Assembly: GCF_017498485.1 (NCBI RefSeq)
Contig: NZ_CP071795.1
Location: 620,001 to 684,000 of the forward strand
DNA from: Polaribacter batillariae
Lineage (GTDB): Bacteria; Bacteroidota; Bacteroidia; Flavobacteriales; Flavobacteriaceae
Direction of reading: 5' to 3'
Length of the DNA: 64,000 nt
Positions 7,905 to 17,573 of the stretch are shown in pieces. Position 1 is the stretch's first letter. Each line of letters opens with the position of its first letter. The notes under the pieces were generated by a model. It searched no databases, was not told the DNA's origin, and saw only the letters and a program-made list of their open reading frames with translations. Both the position numbers and the translations under genes were made by a program.

Positions 7905-10900
7905 ATGATTGACAATACTATTTTAGAAGCTTTGCACAATTCGCTTTCTGGCGATTTGTTTTTCGATAATTTACACAAAACTTTATACGCCACAGATGCC
8001 TCTGTTTACAGGAAAATTCCGTTGGCGGTTGCCTATCCCAAAAACGAAAACGATTTAAAAACCTTAATCGAATTTGCAACCCAAAATAAAACTACCTTAA
8101 TACCAAGAACAGCAGGAACTTCTTTGGCAGGGCAATGTGTAGGAGATGGAATTGTAGTAGATGTTTCTAAACATTTTACCAACATTATTTCTTTTGATGA
8201 AAAAGCAAAAACAATTACCTTACAACCAGGAATTGTAAGAGATTCTTTAAATGTGTATTTAAAACCTTTTGGGCTATTTTTTGGCCCCAATACTTCTACT
8301 TCTAACCGCTGTATGATTGGTGGAATGGTAGGCAACAACTCCTCTGGAAGCACCTCTATAAAATACGGAGTTACACGCGATAAAGTCCTTCAAATTAAAG
8401 CCATTTTAAGTGATGGTTCTTCTGCAATATTTAAAGAAATTACTTCGGATGAGTTTTTAGAAAAAATAAAATTAGAAACTTTAGAAGGGCAAATTTATAA
8501 AAGTATTTATTCCGAATTAATTTACGACGCTGCACAAGATGAAATTAAAAAAGAATTTCCAAAACCAGCAATTCACAGAAGAAATACAGGTTATGCTGTA
8601 GATGAATTTTTAAAATCCGATTTATTTGGCGGAACAGAACCAACGATTAATGTGGCTAAATTCTTATCAGGAAGCGAAGGAACACTCGCTTTTTCGACTT
8701 CTATTACGTTACAATTAGACGATTTGCCTCCTGCCGAAAGTATTATGGTTTGTTCTCACTTCAACAGCATTAACGAAAGTTTAATTGCAACTGTTACTGC
8801 CATGAAGCATAATTTGTACAATTGCGAACTGATGGACAAAACCATTTTAGATTGTACAAAAAACAACAGAGAATTGGCTAAAAATCGTTTCTTTTTACAA
8901 GGAGATCCAGAAGCGGTTTTAATGTTAGAAGTTGCTGCAGATACATTGCCAGAAGCAGAGTTACTGGCAGACCAATTAATTGCAGATTTACAGTTGAATA
9001 AATTCGGGTATCATCATCCTAAAGTGTATGGAAAAGACATTACAAAAGTGCATTACCTGCGAAAAGCAGGTTTAGGTGCTTTAGGAAATATGGTGGGCGA
9101 TATGAAGGCTGTTGCTTGTATTGAAGATACTGCTGTGGCTTTAGAAGATTTGCCAAATTATATTACAGAGTTTACCCAAATTATGGATAAATACCAGCAA
9201 AATGCTGTGTATTATGCACATGCAGGTGCTGGAGAATTGCACTTACGCCCTATTTTAAACTTAAAAAAGAAAGCAGACGTTGTTTTGTTTAGAAAAATTA
9301 CGACAGAAACTGCCAAATTGGTTAAAAAATACAAAGGTTCTTTTTCAGGAGAACATGGTGATGGAATTGTACGTGCAGAATTTATTCCATTAATGATTGG
9401 CGAAGAAAATTATCAATTATTAAGGCGCCTAAAAAAAACTTTTGACCCCAATAATGTTTTTAATAAAGGAAAAATTACAGATGCTTTTCCTATGGATAAA
9501 AATCTGCGTTATAAAGTAGGTAGAATAGAACCAGAAATTAAAACCATTCAAGATTTTTCTGATAGTGAAGGCATTTTAAAACTCGCAGAAAAATGCAACG
9601 GTTCTGGCGATTGCAGAAAACCTGTAGAAGCTGGTGGAACCATGTGCCCTAGTTACAGAGCCACAAAAAACGAAAAAGATACTACAAGAGCAAGAGCAAA
9701 CACTTTACGAGACGTTTTAACAAACAATTCCGCAGATAATAAATTCGATTCCAAAGAATTAAAAGAGGTTTTAAGTCTTTGTTTAAGCTGTAAAGCTTGT
9801 GCTTCTGAATGCCCAAGTAATGTAGATGTTGCTACGATGAAAGCTGAATTTTTGTATCAATATCAAGAAACCAATGGCTATTCTTTTCGAAGTAAATTGT
9901 TTGCAAACAATGTAAAATACAACAAATTAGGAAGCGTTGCTCCATCCATTACAAATCGAGTTCTAAATACTTCTTTGGCAAAAGCTGTTATGGGCGTTGC
10001 ACAAAAAAGAAGCGTACCAAAATTGGCTCCAAAAACGTTAAAATCTTGGTATAAAAAACACACTGTTAATAATAAGATTTCTCCACAAGGTCGAAATGAC
10101 AAATCCAATGTCATTTCGAATAAAAAAGTCATTTCGAATGTAAATGTTATTTCGAGCATTTCGACTTCACTCAATACAGGCTTCGTCGAGAAATCTCAAT
10201 CTCTAAAAACTGTTTATTTATTCTGTGACGAATTCACAAATTTCTACGATGTAGAAATAGGAAAAGATGCTTTTTACCTATTAGAAAAATTAGGCTACAA
10301 TTTACAAATTGTTAATCACGAAGAATCTGGAAGAAGTTATATTTCTAAAGGCTTTTTAAAACAAGCAAAAGCAGTGTGTAATCTAAATGTAGAAATATTT
10401 AAAAACATTATTACAGAAGAAACTCCGTTAATTGGTATAGAGCCTTCTGCAATTTTAACGTTTAGAGACGAATATATTCGTTTGGCAGACGATAAAAAAT
10501 CTGCCAAAAAAATCGCTAAAAATGTGTTTACTTTTGAAGAGTTTTTAGCCAAAGAATTAGAAAAAGAAAACATTGATCTTTCTCTTTTTACTTCAGCATC
10601 TAAAAATTTAAAAATACACGGGCATTGCCATCAAAAAGCGTTATCTGGAACACATGCCAGTTTTCAAATCTTAAATCTTCCTAAAAATTATTCAGTTACT
10701 ATTATGAATACAGGTTGTTGTGGAATGGCTGGTTCTTTTGGTTACGAAAAAGAACATTACACTGTTTCGATGCAAGTGGGTGAAGATACCTTGTTTCCAA
10801 AAGTAAGAAATACCCCCAAAGAAACCGAAATTGTAGCGGCAGGAACCAGTTGCAGACATCAAATTTTTGATGGTACCAAAAGAATTGCAAAACACCCAAT

Positions 10901-10928
10901 TACCATTTTAAAAGAAGCTTTAAAATAA
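7905..10928 (+). CDS. FAD-linked oxidase fused to Fe-S/CCG subunit (D-lactate or glycolate dehydrogenase type)
   Basis: The 1007-residue protein fuses GlcD-like and GlcF-like parts, as in YdiJ/Dld-type D-2-hydroxyacid dehydrogenases. Residues about 30-170 form the FAD-binding fold (PRTAGTSLAGQ; GGMVGNNSSGS). Residues 250-540 form the FAD-oxidase C-terminal domain (GEHGDG). Iron-sulfur cysteines lie at CNGSGDC...CP (about 564-580) and CLSCKACASECP (about 627-638). Two cysteine-rich CCG-type motifs end the protein: GHCHQ near 906 and TGCCGMAGSFG near 940. It likely oxidises a 2-hydroxyacid and passes electrons to quinone. Residues about 724-764 are encoded by an inserted palindromic repeat between the iron-sulfur and CCG parts. 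Confidence 0.92.
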   Translation: MIDNTILEALHNSLSGDLFFDNLHKTLYATDASVYRKIPLAVAYPKNENDLKTLIEFATQNKTTLIPRTAGTSLAGQCVGDGIVVDVSKHFTNIISFDEKAKTITLQPGIVRDSLNVYLKPFGLFFGPNTSTSNRCMIGGMVGNNSSGSTSIKYGVTRDKVLQIKAILSDGSSAIFKEITSDEFLEKIKLETLEGQIYKSIYSELIYDAAQDEIKKEFPKPAIHRRNTGYAVDEFLKSDLFGGTEPTINVAKFLSGSEGTLAFSTSITLQLDDLPPAESIMVCSHFNSINESLIATVTAMKHNLYNCELMDKTILDCTKNNRELAKNRFFLQGDPEAVLMLEVAADTLPEAELLADQLIADLQLNKFGYHHPKVYGKDITKVHYLRKAGLGALGNMVGDMKAVACIEDTAVALEDLPNYITEFTQIMDKYQQNAVYYAHAGAGELHLRPILNLKKKADVVLFRKITTETAKLVKKYKGSFSGEHGDGIVRAEFIPLMIGEENYQLLRRLKKTFDPNNVFNKGKITDAFPMDKNLRYKVGRIEPEIKTIQDFSDSEGILKLAEKCNGSGDCRKPVEAGGTMCPSYRATKNEKDTTRARANTLRDVLTNNSADNKFDSKELKEVLSLCLSCKACASECPSNVDVATMKAEFLYQYQETNGYSFRSKLFANNVKYNKLGSVAPSITNRVLNTSLAKAVMGVAQKRSVPKLAPKTLKSWYKKHTVNNKISPQGRNDKSNVISNKKVISNVNVISSISTSLNTGFVEKSQSLKTVYLFCDEFTNFYDVEIGKDAFYLLEKLGYNLQIVNHEESGRSYISKGFLKQAKAVCNLNVEIFKNIITEETPLIGIEPSAILTFRDEYIRLADDKKSAKKIAKNVFTFEEFLAKELEKENIDLSLFTSASKNLKIHGHCHQKALSGTHASFQILNLPKNYSVTIMNTGCCGMAGSFGYEKEHYTVSMQVGEDTLFPKVRNTPKETEIVAAGTSCRHQIFDGTKRIAKHPITILKEALK
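10075..10196. repeat. Palindromic repeat element inserted in frame in a coding gene
   Basis: The 122-bp segment begins AGATTTCTC and ends GAGAAATCT, a 9-bp inverted pair. Its first 27 bases (from 10074) are the exact reverse complement of the repeat core at 152-178. It is read through without a stop as residues 724-764 of the oxidoreductase, where it codes a Ser/Asn-rich stretch with ISN/VIS repeats. The insertion sits between domains, which would explain why it is tolerated. Confidence 0.85.
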
Positions 10929-10933
10929 TACTT

Positions 10934-11935
10934 ATGAGCAAAAAAAATAATTATATAGCTGCTGAAAATCGCTATAAAAAAATGAAGTATAGAAGAACAG
11001 GAAATAGCGGATTGTTATTACCTGAAATTTCTTTGGGTTTATGGCACAACTTTGGTGATGTAAACGATTTTAAAAATTCTAGAAAACTATTAAAATGTGC
11101 TTTTGATAACGGAATTACACATTTCGATTTGGCAAATAATTATGGACCTCCTCCAGGTACCGCTGAAAAAAACTTTGGTAAAATTTTAAAAAAAGATTTT
11201 CTATCTTATAGAGATGAATTGATAATTTCTACAAAAGCAGGGTATAAAATGTGGGAAGGGCCTTATGGAGATTGGGGTTCTAAAAAATATTTAGTTTCTA
11301 GTTTAGACCAAAGTTTACAAAGAATGAATTTAGATTATGTAGATATTTTTTACCATCATAGGCCAGATTACGATACGCCTTTAGAAGAAACCATGGGCAC
11401 TTTAGATTTAATGGTAAAACAAGGCAAAGCATTGTATGTTGGTTTGTCTAACTATCAACCAAAAGAGGCAGAAAAAGCGTTTAAAATCTTAAAAGATTTA
11501 GGTACACCTTGTTTTATACATCAACCAAGATATAGTTTGTTTGATAGATGGGTTGAAAACGGTTTGTTAGATTTATTAGGAAATTCTGGAGTGGGAGCGA
11601 TTTGTTTTTCGCCTTTGGCACAAGGAATGCTAACCAATAAATACCTTAAAGACTTGCCAGAAGATTCTAGAGCCGTAAAAGACAGTCCGTTTTTAAATAC
11701 CGAAAAAGTAATGGAAATGCTTCCAAAAATTACGGCTTTAAATGAAATTGCAAAAAGTAGAAATCAAAATTTGGCACAAATGGCCATTTCTTGGATTTTA
11801 AAAGACGATAGAATTACCTCTGTATTAATTGGCGCTAGCAAAAACGAGCAAATTTTAGACTGTATTAAAGCGATTGAAAACACTACATTTACGGATAATG
11901 ATTTGGCTGAAATTAATAAAATTACAGATTCGTAA
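10934..11935 (+). CDS. Aldo/keto reductase, YghZ-like
   Basis: This 333-residue NADPH-dependent (alpha/beta)8-barrel reductase resembles E. coli YghZ, the L-glyceraldehyde-3-phosphate reductase. It shows YRRTGNSGLLLPEISLG at the start, the catalytic Asp-Tyr pair in FDLANNYGPPPG, the catalytic lysine in ISTKAGY, the histidine in YHHRPDYDTP, and a C-terminal SVLIGASKNEQ phosphate-binding loop. It starts 5 bp after the FAD oxidase, so it is probably in the same transcript and may detoxify a related aldehyde. The exact substrate is not deducible. Confidence 0.9.
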   Translation: MSKKNNYIAAENRYKKMKYRRTGNSGLLLPEISLGLWHNFGDVNDFKNSRKLLKCAFDNGITHFDLANNYGPPPGTAEKNFGKILKKDFLSYRDELIISTKAGYKMWEGPYGDWGSKKYLVSSLDQSLQRMNLDYVDIFYHHRPDYDTPLEETMGTLDLMVKQGKALYVGLSNYQPKEAEKAFKILKDLGTPCFIHQPRYSLFDRWVENGLLDLLGNSGVGAICFSPLAQGMLTNKYLKDLPEDSRAVKDSPFLNTEKVMEMLPKITALNEIAKSRNQNLAQMAISWILKDDRITSVLIGASKNEQILDCIKAIENTTFTDNDLAEINKITDS

Positions 11936-12012
11936 CGTGCAAAATACACAGCTGTATGCATAGCCGTTTGCAGAATAAATAGTACCTTTAGATTTATTAA
12001 TAAATTTTACTT

Positions 12013-12561
12013 TTGATTTTTAGAAAGAAATTTTCCCTCCAACTTTTCTTCCTATTCTTTTTGAATAGCGCTATTTTCTATGGACAAAATGCGCTTAATT
12101 TTTCGGTTCATCAAGATTTAAAATTACTTACTTTAGGAGATAATTTAGGAAACAAAGCAGGAACAATTAATTTTGTTGCACGTTTAAAATACGAAAGTAC
12201 CGATAAAAACTTAGGATATTTTATACATGGCTTAGAATACGAACACGCATTTTTAAGCTCAAGTTTTATAAGGTATGGTGCTTTTTCTGGATATACTTTT
12301 ATCGATATTTTTGGTGACTACAACTTTCAATTAACACCTAGTTTAGGTATTGGAAATATTTACAGAGAAAAAAATAATTTATTTAGTTGGTCTGCTTCTT
12401 TACAAGCTGAATATTTTTTAAGTGATGCTGTAAGATTAAGTTTTTTAAATCAAATTACGGAGCGAACAGATTTAAAATTTTTATACGGAAAAGTAAAATA
12501 TCGATATAGCTTTTTTATTGGAATTGAAATACGACTTTTTAAGTTTAAAACTAAAGATTAA
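12013..12561 (+). CDS. Putative outer-membrane beta-barrel protein
   Basis: The 182-residue product has a signal peptide ending near AIFYGQ and then alternating amphipathic strands rich in Tyr and Phe, with a C-terminal FFIGIEIRLFKFK strand, as in small beta-barrel outer-membrane proteins. No named family was recognised. The start is TTG; the only ATG in frame lies after the signal peptide. Its stop codon overlaps the stop of the convergent acyltransferase by two bases (TTAA), so no terminator separates them. Confidence 0.65.
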   Translation: MIFRKKFSLQLFFLFFLNSAIFYGQNALNFSVHQDLKLLTLGDNLGNKAGTINFVARLKYESTDKNLGYFIHGLEYEHAFLSSSFIRYGAFSGYTFIDIFGDYNFQLTPSLGIGNIYREKNNLFSWSASLQAEYFLSDAVRLSFLNQITERTDLKFLYGKVKYRYSFFIGIEIRLFKFKTKD

Positions 12562-13376
12562 GAACTCCAAAACTCACGTTTTTTGTTTAGTTCTTCTTCT
12601 TCTTTTATGTATTCTTCTGCCTGTTTTGGGGTAAGTACTTTTAAAAAAGAAGGGTGCTGCTCAATTGCATATTCTATTTTTGTAACAATATCTGCCACAC
12701 TTTCATTCTCGTAATCTATTTCTAGTGGCTCTTTAATTACCATAGATTGTAATACATTTCTTTTTTTAATATTCAATCCTTTTTTATCAAAAGAACGTCT
12801 AAAACCATCTATAACAATAGGAACCACAACTGGTTTACAGGTTTTTATAATGTGTGCTGTTCCTCTTCTAATAGGCTTAAATGGGGTGGTTGTTCCTTGC
12901 GGAAAGGTAATTACCCAACCATCTTTAATGGCTTTAGAAATATTAGAAATATCAGAATTTTTTACTTGCCTGTTTACATCCTTACCAGCACTTCTCCAAG
13001 TTCTATCGATAGAAACAGAACCTGCATAGGCAAATATTTTAGGCAACAAACCAGAGCGCATGGTTTCTCCTGCAGCTACAAAGTAAATATTTAATTTCGG
13101 ATTCCAAATGTAGCCAATATTTTTAATCGAATCGTCTCGACCGCTTAAAGCTGCATTAAATACATGAAACATCGCTGCAACATCTGCAAAATAGGTTTGA
13201 TGATTCGAAATAAACAAAACGTTTTTATCTGGTAAATTTCTTAAAATCTCAGAGCCTTCTATTTGCAAATTATTAAATTTACGATATCTACTATGAGAAA
13301 TTAGTCCAAAAATTCGAATGATCCATTTCTTTAAAAATAAAATATGACCAAAAGGATTTCTTTTAAATAAAGACAT
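12558..13376 (-). CDS. 1-acyl-sn-glycerol-3-phosphate acyltransferase (PlsC family)
   Basis: The 272-residue protein carries the PlsC motifs: the catalytic H(X)4D in SNHQTYFADV (near residue 58) and the substrate-binding FPQGTTTP (near 159), in which Gln replaces the usual Glu. It would add a second acyl chain to lysophosphatidate or a related lipid at the inner membrane. An IKTCKPVVVPIVIDG segment follows, as in the family. It ends against the stop of the convergent barrel gene. The FPQGT variant leaves some doubt about the exact acceptor. Confidence 0.85.
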   Translation of the reverse strand: MSLFKRNPFGHILFLKKWIIRIFGLISHSRYRKFNNLQIEGSEILRNLPDKNVLFISNHQTYFADVAAMFHVFNAALSGRDDSIKNIGYIWNPKLNIYFVAAGETMRSGLLPKIFAYAGSVSIDRTWRSAGKDVNRQVKNSDISNISKAIKDGWVITFPQGTTTPFKPIRRGTAHIIKTCKPVVVPIVIDGFRRSFDKKGLNIKKRNVLQSMVIKEPLEIDYENESVADIVTKIEYAIEQHPSFLKVLTPKQAEEYIKEEEELNKKREFWSS

Positions 13377-13432
13377 TATTAATTTTGTTTAATACTTGGT
13401 TAACAACAAATTTACAAAACAAATTACTAAAT

Positions 13433-14062
13433 TTAACATTTTAATAATTCTTTAATTTCCGAAAGCATCATTGCAGTGGCCCCCCAAACAATGTAATCGT
13501 TTAATTTAAAACAGGGTACGTTTATATTTTTCATGTAAGAAGTAGATAGGTTTACGGTAGATAAAGAGGCTTCGTTTAATAAATCTTCGACTAAAACTTC
13601 TATTGTTTTTTCTACTTCGTAATTGGTGTTAAAACGAGGTCGTTGGTCTATATAGCCAATAAAAGGGGTTGCTAAAAAATTACTTGGCGGAATAAAAACA
13701 TCGGTTAACTCTCTAACAACTTCTATCGATTTTGGTACAATACCAACTTCTTCAAAAGCTTCTCTTAATGCGGTTTCTTGTAAATTTTTGTCGGTTTTGT
13801 TTACTTTTCCTCCTGGAAAACTTATTTGTGCAGAGTGTGTGCCTTTATAAGTGGCTCTTTCTGTTAATAAAAAAGTAGTGTCGTTTTTATGGTTCGGATA
13901 AAATAATGCCAAAACTGCTGCTTTTTTAGGGTTGCTTGCTTTTATTTTGTCGGCATCGTATCGCAAACGAAGTTCTGGTGCTAATTTAAATTGTGCTTCT
14001 AAACCTCCTAACTCTAAGGTTTTTAACGCTTCTATTTTATTTTTAAATTGATGAAATTTCAC
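13433..14062 (-). CDS. Nudix hydrolase, CoA pyrophosphatase (NudL-like)
   Basis: The 209-residue protein contains SFPGGKVNKTD...ALREAFEEVGI, the Nudix box in the form seen in CoA pyrophosphatases (NudL/UPF0035), with REAFEE as the metal-binding core near residue 125. These enzymes split CoA or acyl-CoA into phosphopantetheine and 3',5'-ADP. It lies 56 bp upstream of the acyltransferase on the same strand, so the two may share a transcript linked to lipid metabolism. Confidence 0.88.
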   Translation of the reverse strand: MKFHQFKNKIEALKTLELGGLEAQFKLAPELRLRYDADKIKASNPKKAAVLALFYPNHKNDTTFLLTERATYKGTHSAQISFPGGKVNKTDKNLQETALREAFEEVGIVPKSIEVVRELTDVFIPPSNFLATPFIGYIDQRPRFNTNYEVEKTIEVLVEDLLNEASLSTVNLSTSYMKNINVPCFKLNDYIVWGATAMMLSEIKELLKC

Positions 14063-14143
14063 TTTATTGAATTATTTTAGCTAAATTATTACTTTCAACA
14101 GAAAACTCTTGTTTTTTGGCAAGAAATTTGAATATTGTAAAGT

Positions 14144-14410
14144 ATGAATAATAAATACAAAAAATTAGCTGCTAGTGTTGTTTTAGATGCTATTGGTTGG
14201 ATACCATTTTTGCCTTTCGACCTTTTTTGGGCACCAGTATCTGGTTATATTATGACAAAAATGTACAAAGGAAAAGAGGGTAAAATTGCTGGTTTTATAA
14301 GTTTTGTGGAAGAAATTCTTCCTTTTGATTTTATACCCACTTTTACTATTATGTGGGTTTATAGTTATGTGATTCACAAAAGAAAAAACGAAGCGTTGAT
14401 TGAGAATTAA
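14144..14410 (+). CDS. Small conserved membrane protein of unknown function
   Basis: The 88-residue protein has two hydrophobic segments (about 10-38, with DAIGWIPFLPFDLFWAPVSG, and 45-75, with FVEEILPFDFIPTFTIMW) and a basic tail. The paired WIPFLPFD / ILPFDFIPTFT motifs look conserved and point to a two-helix membrane protein, but I cannot name the family. It stands alone on the plus strand between two minus-strand operons. Confidence 0.7.
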   Translation: MNNKYKKLAASVVLDAIGWIPFLPFDLFWAPVSGYIMTKMYKGKEGKIAGFISFVEEILPFDFIPTFTIMWVYSYVIHKRKNEALIEN

Positions 14411-14447
14411 TGGGTTTCTTTTAAGAGCTATCTGTAATTAAATAAGT

Positions 14448-14524
14448 GCGTTAGGGATTGCAGTGGAAATCCTTTTGCCTTTTGTAAGGCAAAAGATTGA
14501 AACGAAAAGCCCGCTCGAACGCCC
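14448..14524. other. Structured intergenic repeat element (possible terminator or small RNA)
   Basis: GCGTT (14448-14452) pairs with AACGC (14518-14522), and an inner hairpin CTTTTGCC/GGCAAAAG (14472-14479/14488-14495) sits between. The blocks GTGCGTTAGGGATTGCAG and AAAAGCCCGCTCGAACGCCC have the layout of an element I know to be frequent downstream of genes in marine Flavobacteriia. Both flanking genes converge on it. A role as a bidirectional terminator or structured RNA (for example the Flavo-1 motif) is a guess that needs a covariance search. Confidence 0.55.
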
Positions 14525-14532
14525 AAAAAAAA

Positions 14533-14844
14533 TTAATCTTCTGTTTTAAATAAAAAACCCAAACCAACTCTGCTTAAAAACTTTTTTTCGAAAGCCCAAA
14601 AAAACTTGAATTGCCCAAATAACCAACCAACTATTGGTAAGGTTAATTGGTAAATTGGGAAAATTAATAAAATTCTTAATGGCCAATAAATAAAGGGCGA
14701 AATTTTATCTGGATTTAAACCCATAAAATCGGTAACTGGTTTTGCTACCCAGGCTGCAAAAGAACCGTTAATGGCGAAAACAATAAATATGGCTAAAAGT
14801 GCCCAATTGCTTTCAATGCCCCATCTTTCTTTTAATTTATCCAT
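14533..14844 (-). CDS. DUF6787-like small membrane protein
   Basis: The 103-residue product has a first membrane helix at about 14-34 (LLAIFIVFAINGSFAAW), a second at about 55-80, and a conserved FFWAFEKKFLSRVGL tail. It looks like the family annotated DUF6787 in Flavobacteriia; the function is unknown. It follows lgt by 5 bp and is the last gene of the cysS-yidD-lgt transcript. Confidence 0.65.
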   Translation of the reverse strand: MDKLKERWGIESNWALLAIFIVFAINGSFAAWVAKPVTDFMGLNPDKISPFIYWPLRILLIFPIYQLTLPIVGWLFGQFKFFWAFEKKFLSRVGLGFLFKTED

Positions 14845-14849
14845 ATATT

Positions 14850-15683
14850 TTATGCTTCTTTTTTAGATTTTCTAAACATTAACCAAATACCTATTAAAAC
14901 TAAAGGAATGCTTAAAACTTGCCCTGTATTTAATGGGCTAAACAGCCATTCTTCTCCTCTTTTTTGCACTTGTGGTTCTTTTAAAAATTCGATTACAAAA
15001 CGTAAAGACCATAAGACTGTCATAAACAAACCGAATAAAAACCCAATGTACTGTTTTTTGTTTGTTTTCCAATATAAATACCACATTACAAAAAACAATG
15101 TTAAGTAACTAAATGCTTCATACAATTGTGTGGGATGTCTTGGTACGGTTTCGCCAGCTGCTTTAAAAATTACACCAAAATTAGATCCTGTTTCTTTTCC
15201 GTAAATTTCTGAATTGAAAAAATTACCCAAACGAATAAAAAAGCCTGCCAAAGCAACCATAATGGCTAATCGATCTAAAATAAACAACCAAGGTTTGTGT
15301 AAGTGTTTTTTTGCATAGAAATACAAAGCAATTGGAATGGCAATGGCTGCTCCATGACTTGCAAAGCCTTGATAACCTGTGAATTTCCAACCTTCTGCTG
15401 TGTTTTTTAATGGTAAAATAATTTCTAATAGATGATCTTGGTAATAATCCCAACTATAAAAAAAGACATCTCCTAAACGCATTCCTACCAACATAGAAAT
15501 AAATACGTACATAAATAATGTGTCTAACTTTTCTACGGGAATTTTATCTTCGATATAGATTTTTTTCATCAGTTTTAAACCGATTAAAAAAGCTCCTATA
15601 AACATTAAACTGTACCAACGAATGGTAAAAAAACCTAAATCTATTCCAATGGAAGGGTTCCATTCTATTGCTAAAAAACTCAT
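14850..15683 (-). CDS. lgt: Prolipoprotein diacylglyceryl transferase Lgt
   Basis: Lgt moves diacylglycerol from phosphatidylglycerol to the lipobox cysteine of prolipoproteins in the inner membrane. The 277-residue protein has about seven hydrophobic segments. It shows the early FTIRWYSLMFI, the Lgt signature GFFIRLGNFFNSEIYG near residue 150, and RHPTQLYEAFSYL near 188. Length and order agree with the family. It lies between yidD and a small membrane protein, in a group concerned with envelope protein assembly. Confidence 0.96.
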   Translation of the reverse strand: MSFLAIEWNPSIGIDLGFFTIRWYSLMFIGAFLIGLKLMKKIYIEDKIPVEKLDTLFMYVFISMLVGMRLGDVFFYSWDYYQDHLLEIILPLKNTAEGWKFTGYQGFASHGAAIAIPIALYFYAKKHLHKPWLFILDRLAIMVALAGFFIRLGNFFNSEIYGKETGSNFGVIFKAAGETVPRHPTQLYEAFSYLTLFFVMWYLYWKTNKKQYIGFLFGLFMTVLWSLRFVIEFLKEPQVQKRGEEWLFSPLNTGQVLSIPLVLIGIWLMFRKSKKEA

Positions 15684-15752
15684 ACTCTTGTATTCAAGGT
15701 TTAAAATTTATAATTCAAAGTTAAAACTCTGGCTCTAACTTCTTTTTTTTCT

Positions 15753-15995
15753 CTACTTTTTCTTGACTAATTTCTCTGGAACTGGATCGTAACCACTGCC
15801 TCCCCAAGGATGGCAACTAAATATTCTTTTTAAAGCCAACCAACCTCCAGAAAACAACCCGTGTTTTTGCAAAGCTTCTATGGTATAATGCGAACAGGTT
15901 GGGCTATATCTACAAGTTGCTGGTGTAAATGGCGATATTGCTGTTTGATAAAAACGAACTAATAAGATAAATGGATATGATAGTATTTTTTTCAA
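15753..15995 (-). CDS. yidD: Membrane protein insertion efficiency factor YidD
   Basis: The 80-residue YidD has its hallmark [18 protein letters not shown] and the C-terminal [13 protein letters not shown]. It assists YidC-dependent insertion of inner-membrane proteins. It begins 1 bp after the cysS stop, so the two are translated from one message. Confidence 0.97.
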   Translation of the reverse strand: MKKILSYPFILLVRFYQTAISPFTPATCRYSPTCSHYTIEALQKHGLFSGGWLALKRIFSCHPWGGSGYDPVPEKLVKKK

Positions 15996-15996
15996 A

Positions 15997-17475
15997 TTAA
16001 TTTATTGAAAAAGTAGTTCCTTCTTTACCATCTTTTAATTGAATTCCTAACTCAATTAATTCGTCTCTAATTTGGTCTGATAATGCCCAATCTTTGTTTT
16101 CTCTTGCTTCTTTTCTTAATTTAATTAGCAATTCTACAACGCCATTTATTTTTTCTGAATTATCTTGTGAATTTTCATTCATTAAGCCTAAAACATCAAA
16201 AACAAAATTGTTTAAGATATTTTTAAATTCTAATAAATCTTCTGAAGTTAAACTTGCCTTTTTTTCTTTTATTTGGTTGATTAACTTTACAGCCTCAAAC
16301 AAATGTGATATTAAAATGGGCGTATTAAAATCGTCGTTCATGGCTGCATAACAGTCTTTTTTCCAGTTTTTAACGTCGAATGTTGATGTTTTGCTGGCTT
16401 CTATCTTCTCTAAAAAGTTTACAGCTTCCATTAATTTGGCATGCCCTTTTTCTGAGGCTTCTAAAGCTTCTCCAGAAAAATCTAAAATGCTTCTATAATT
16501 GGCTTGCATGTTAAAAAAACGAACTACTGATGCCGAAAATGCTTTAGGTAAAATATCGTTTTCTCCTGATAAAATTTCGTTTGGTAAAATAAAATTACCT
16601 GTAGATTTTGCCATTTTTTGGCTATTTAGCAACAACATATTGGTATGCATCCAATAATTTACAGGTTTTACGCCAGAACAGGTTTGCGATTGTGCAATTT
16701 CGCATTCGTGATGGGGGAATTTTAAATCCATTCCACCTCCATGAATATCGAAACTTTCGCCTAAATACTTGGTACTCATCACAGAACATTCTAAATGCCA
16801 ACCAGGAAAACCATCGCTCCAAGGTGAAGGCCAACGCATAATGTGACGTTCTTCGGCTTTTTTCCAAAGTGCAAAATCTTGCGGATTTTTCTTATCTGAT
16901 TGTCCATCTAAAGCTCTGGTATTGTGAATTAAATCTTCTACTTTTCTTCCAGAAAGAATTCCATAATGGTTCGATTTGTTATATGCTAAAACATCAAAAT
17001 ACACAGAACCATTTACTTCATATGCCAAACCTTTTTCTATGATTTTTTTAATCATTTCTATTTGTTCGACAATATGCCCAGTTGCTGTGGGCTCTATACT
17101 TGGTGGTAAAAAGTTGTAGTTTTTTAAGACATTATGAAAGTCAACTGTGTAACGTTGTACAACTTCCATAGGTTCTATTTCTTCTAAACGTGCTTTTTTT
17201 GCAATTCTGTCTTCACCTTCATCTGCATCGTTCTCTAAATGCCCAGCATCTGTAATGTTACGTACATAACGTACTTTATAACCTAAGTGTAACAAATACC
17301 TATACACAACATCAAAAAACATAAAGGTTCTTACGTTGCCTAAATGCGCGTTGCTATATACAGTTGGACCACAAACGTACATGCCTACATATCCGTCTGT
17401 TATTGGTTTAAAATTCTCTTTTTGTTTGGTAAGAGAATTGTATATTTTTAATTGATTTTCTTTGTAGCGTTCCAT
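15997..17475 (-). CDS. cysS: Cysteinyl-tRNA synthetase
   Basis: The 492-residue class I synthetase charges tRNA-Cys. It shows the HIGH-type motif with zinc cysteine ([14 protein letters not shown], about residues 33-46), the zinc-site segments [10 protein letters not shown] and HHECEIAQS, and KMAKSTGN in place of KMSKS near residue 293, a normal variant. A short DALR-type C-terminal domain follows. It is the first gene of the cysS-yidD-lgt operon. Confidence 0.97.
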   Translation of the reverse strand: MERYKENQLKIYNSLTKQKENFKPITDGYVGMYVCGPTVYSNAHLGNVRTFMFFDVVYRYLLHLGYKVRYVRNITDAGHLENDADEGEDRIAKKARLEEIEPMEVVQRYTVDFHNVLKNYNFLPPSIEPTATGHIVEQIEMIKKIIEKGLAYEVNGSVYFDVLAYNKSNHYGILSGRKVEDLIHNTRALDGQSDKKNPQDFALWKKAEERHIMRWPSPWSDGFPGWHLECSVMSTKYLGESFDIHGGGMDLKFPHHECEIAQSQTCSGVKPVNYWMHTNMLLLNSQKMAKSTGNFILPNEILSGENDILPKAFSASVVRFFNMQANYRSILDFSGEALEASEKGHAKLMEAVNFLEKIEASKTSTFDVKNWKKDCYAAMNDDFNTPILISHLFEAVKLINQIKEKKASLTSEDLLEFKNILNNFVFDVLGLMNENSQDNSEKINGVVELLIKLRKEARENKDWALSDQIRDELIELGIQLKDGKEGTTFSIN

Positions 17476-17573
17476 TAAAAAAAGTGACTATTTACAGCCG
17501 ATAAAGATAGGCACTTTATTAAGAATAGAGAAATGGAATTTAAGTGAAGTTTTATAAAAAATAAAGAAGTATT

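Noticed and set aside
10692..10899. Open frames opposite the FAD/Fe-S oxidoreductase
   Set aside because: They are antisense to a well-supported gene and have no family likeness.
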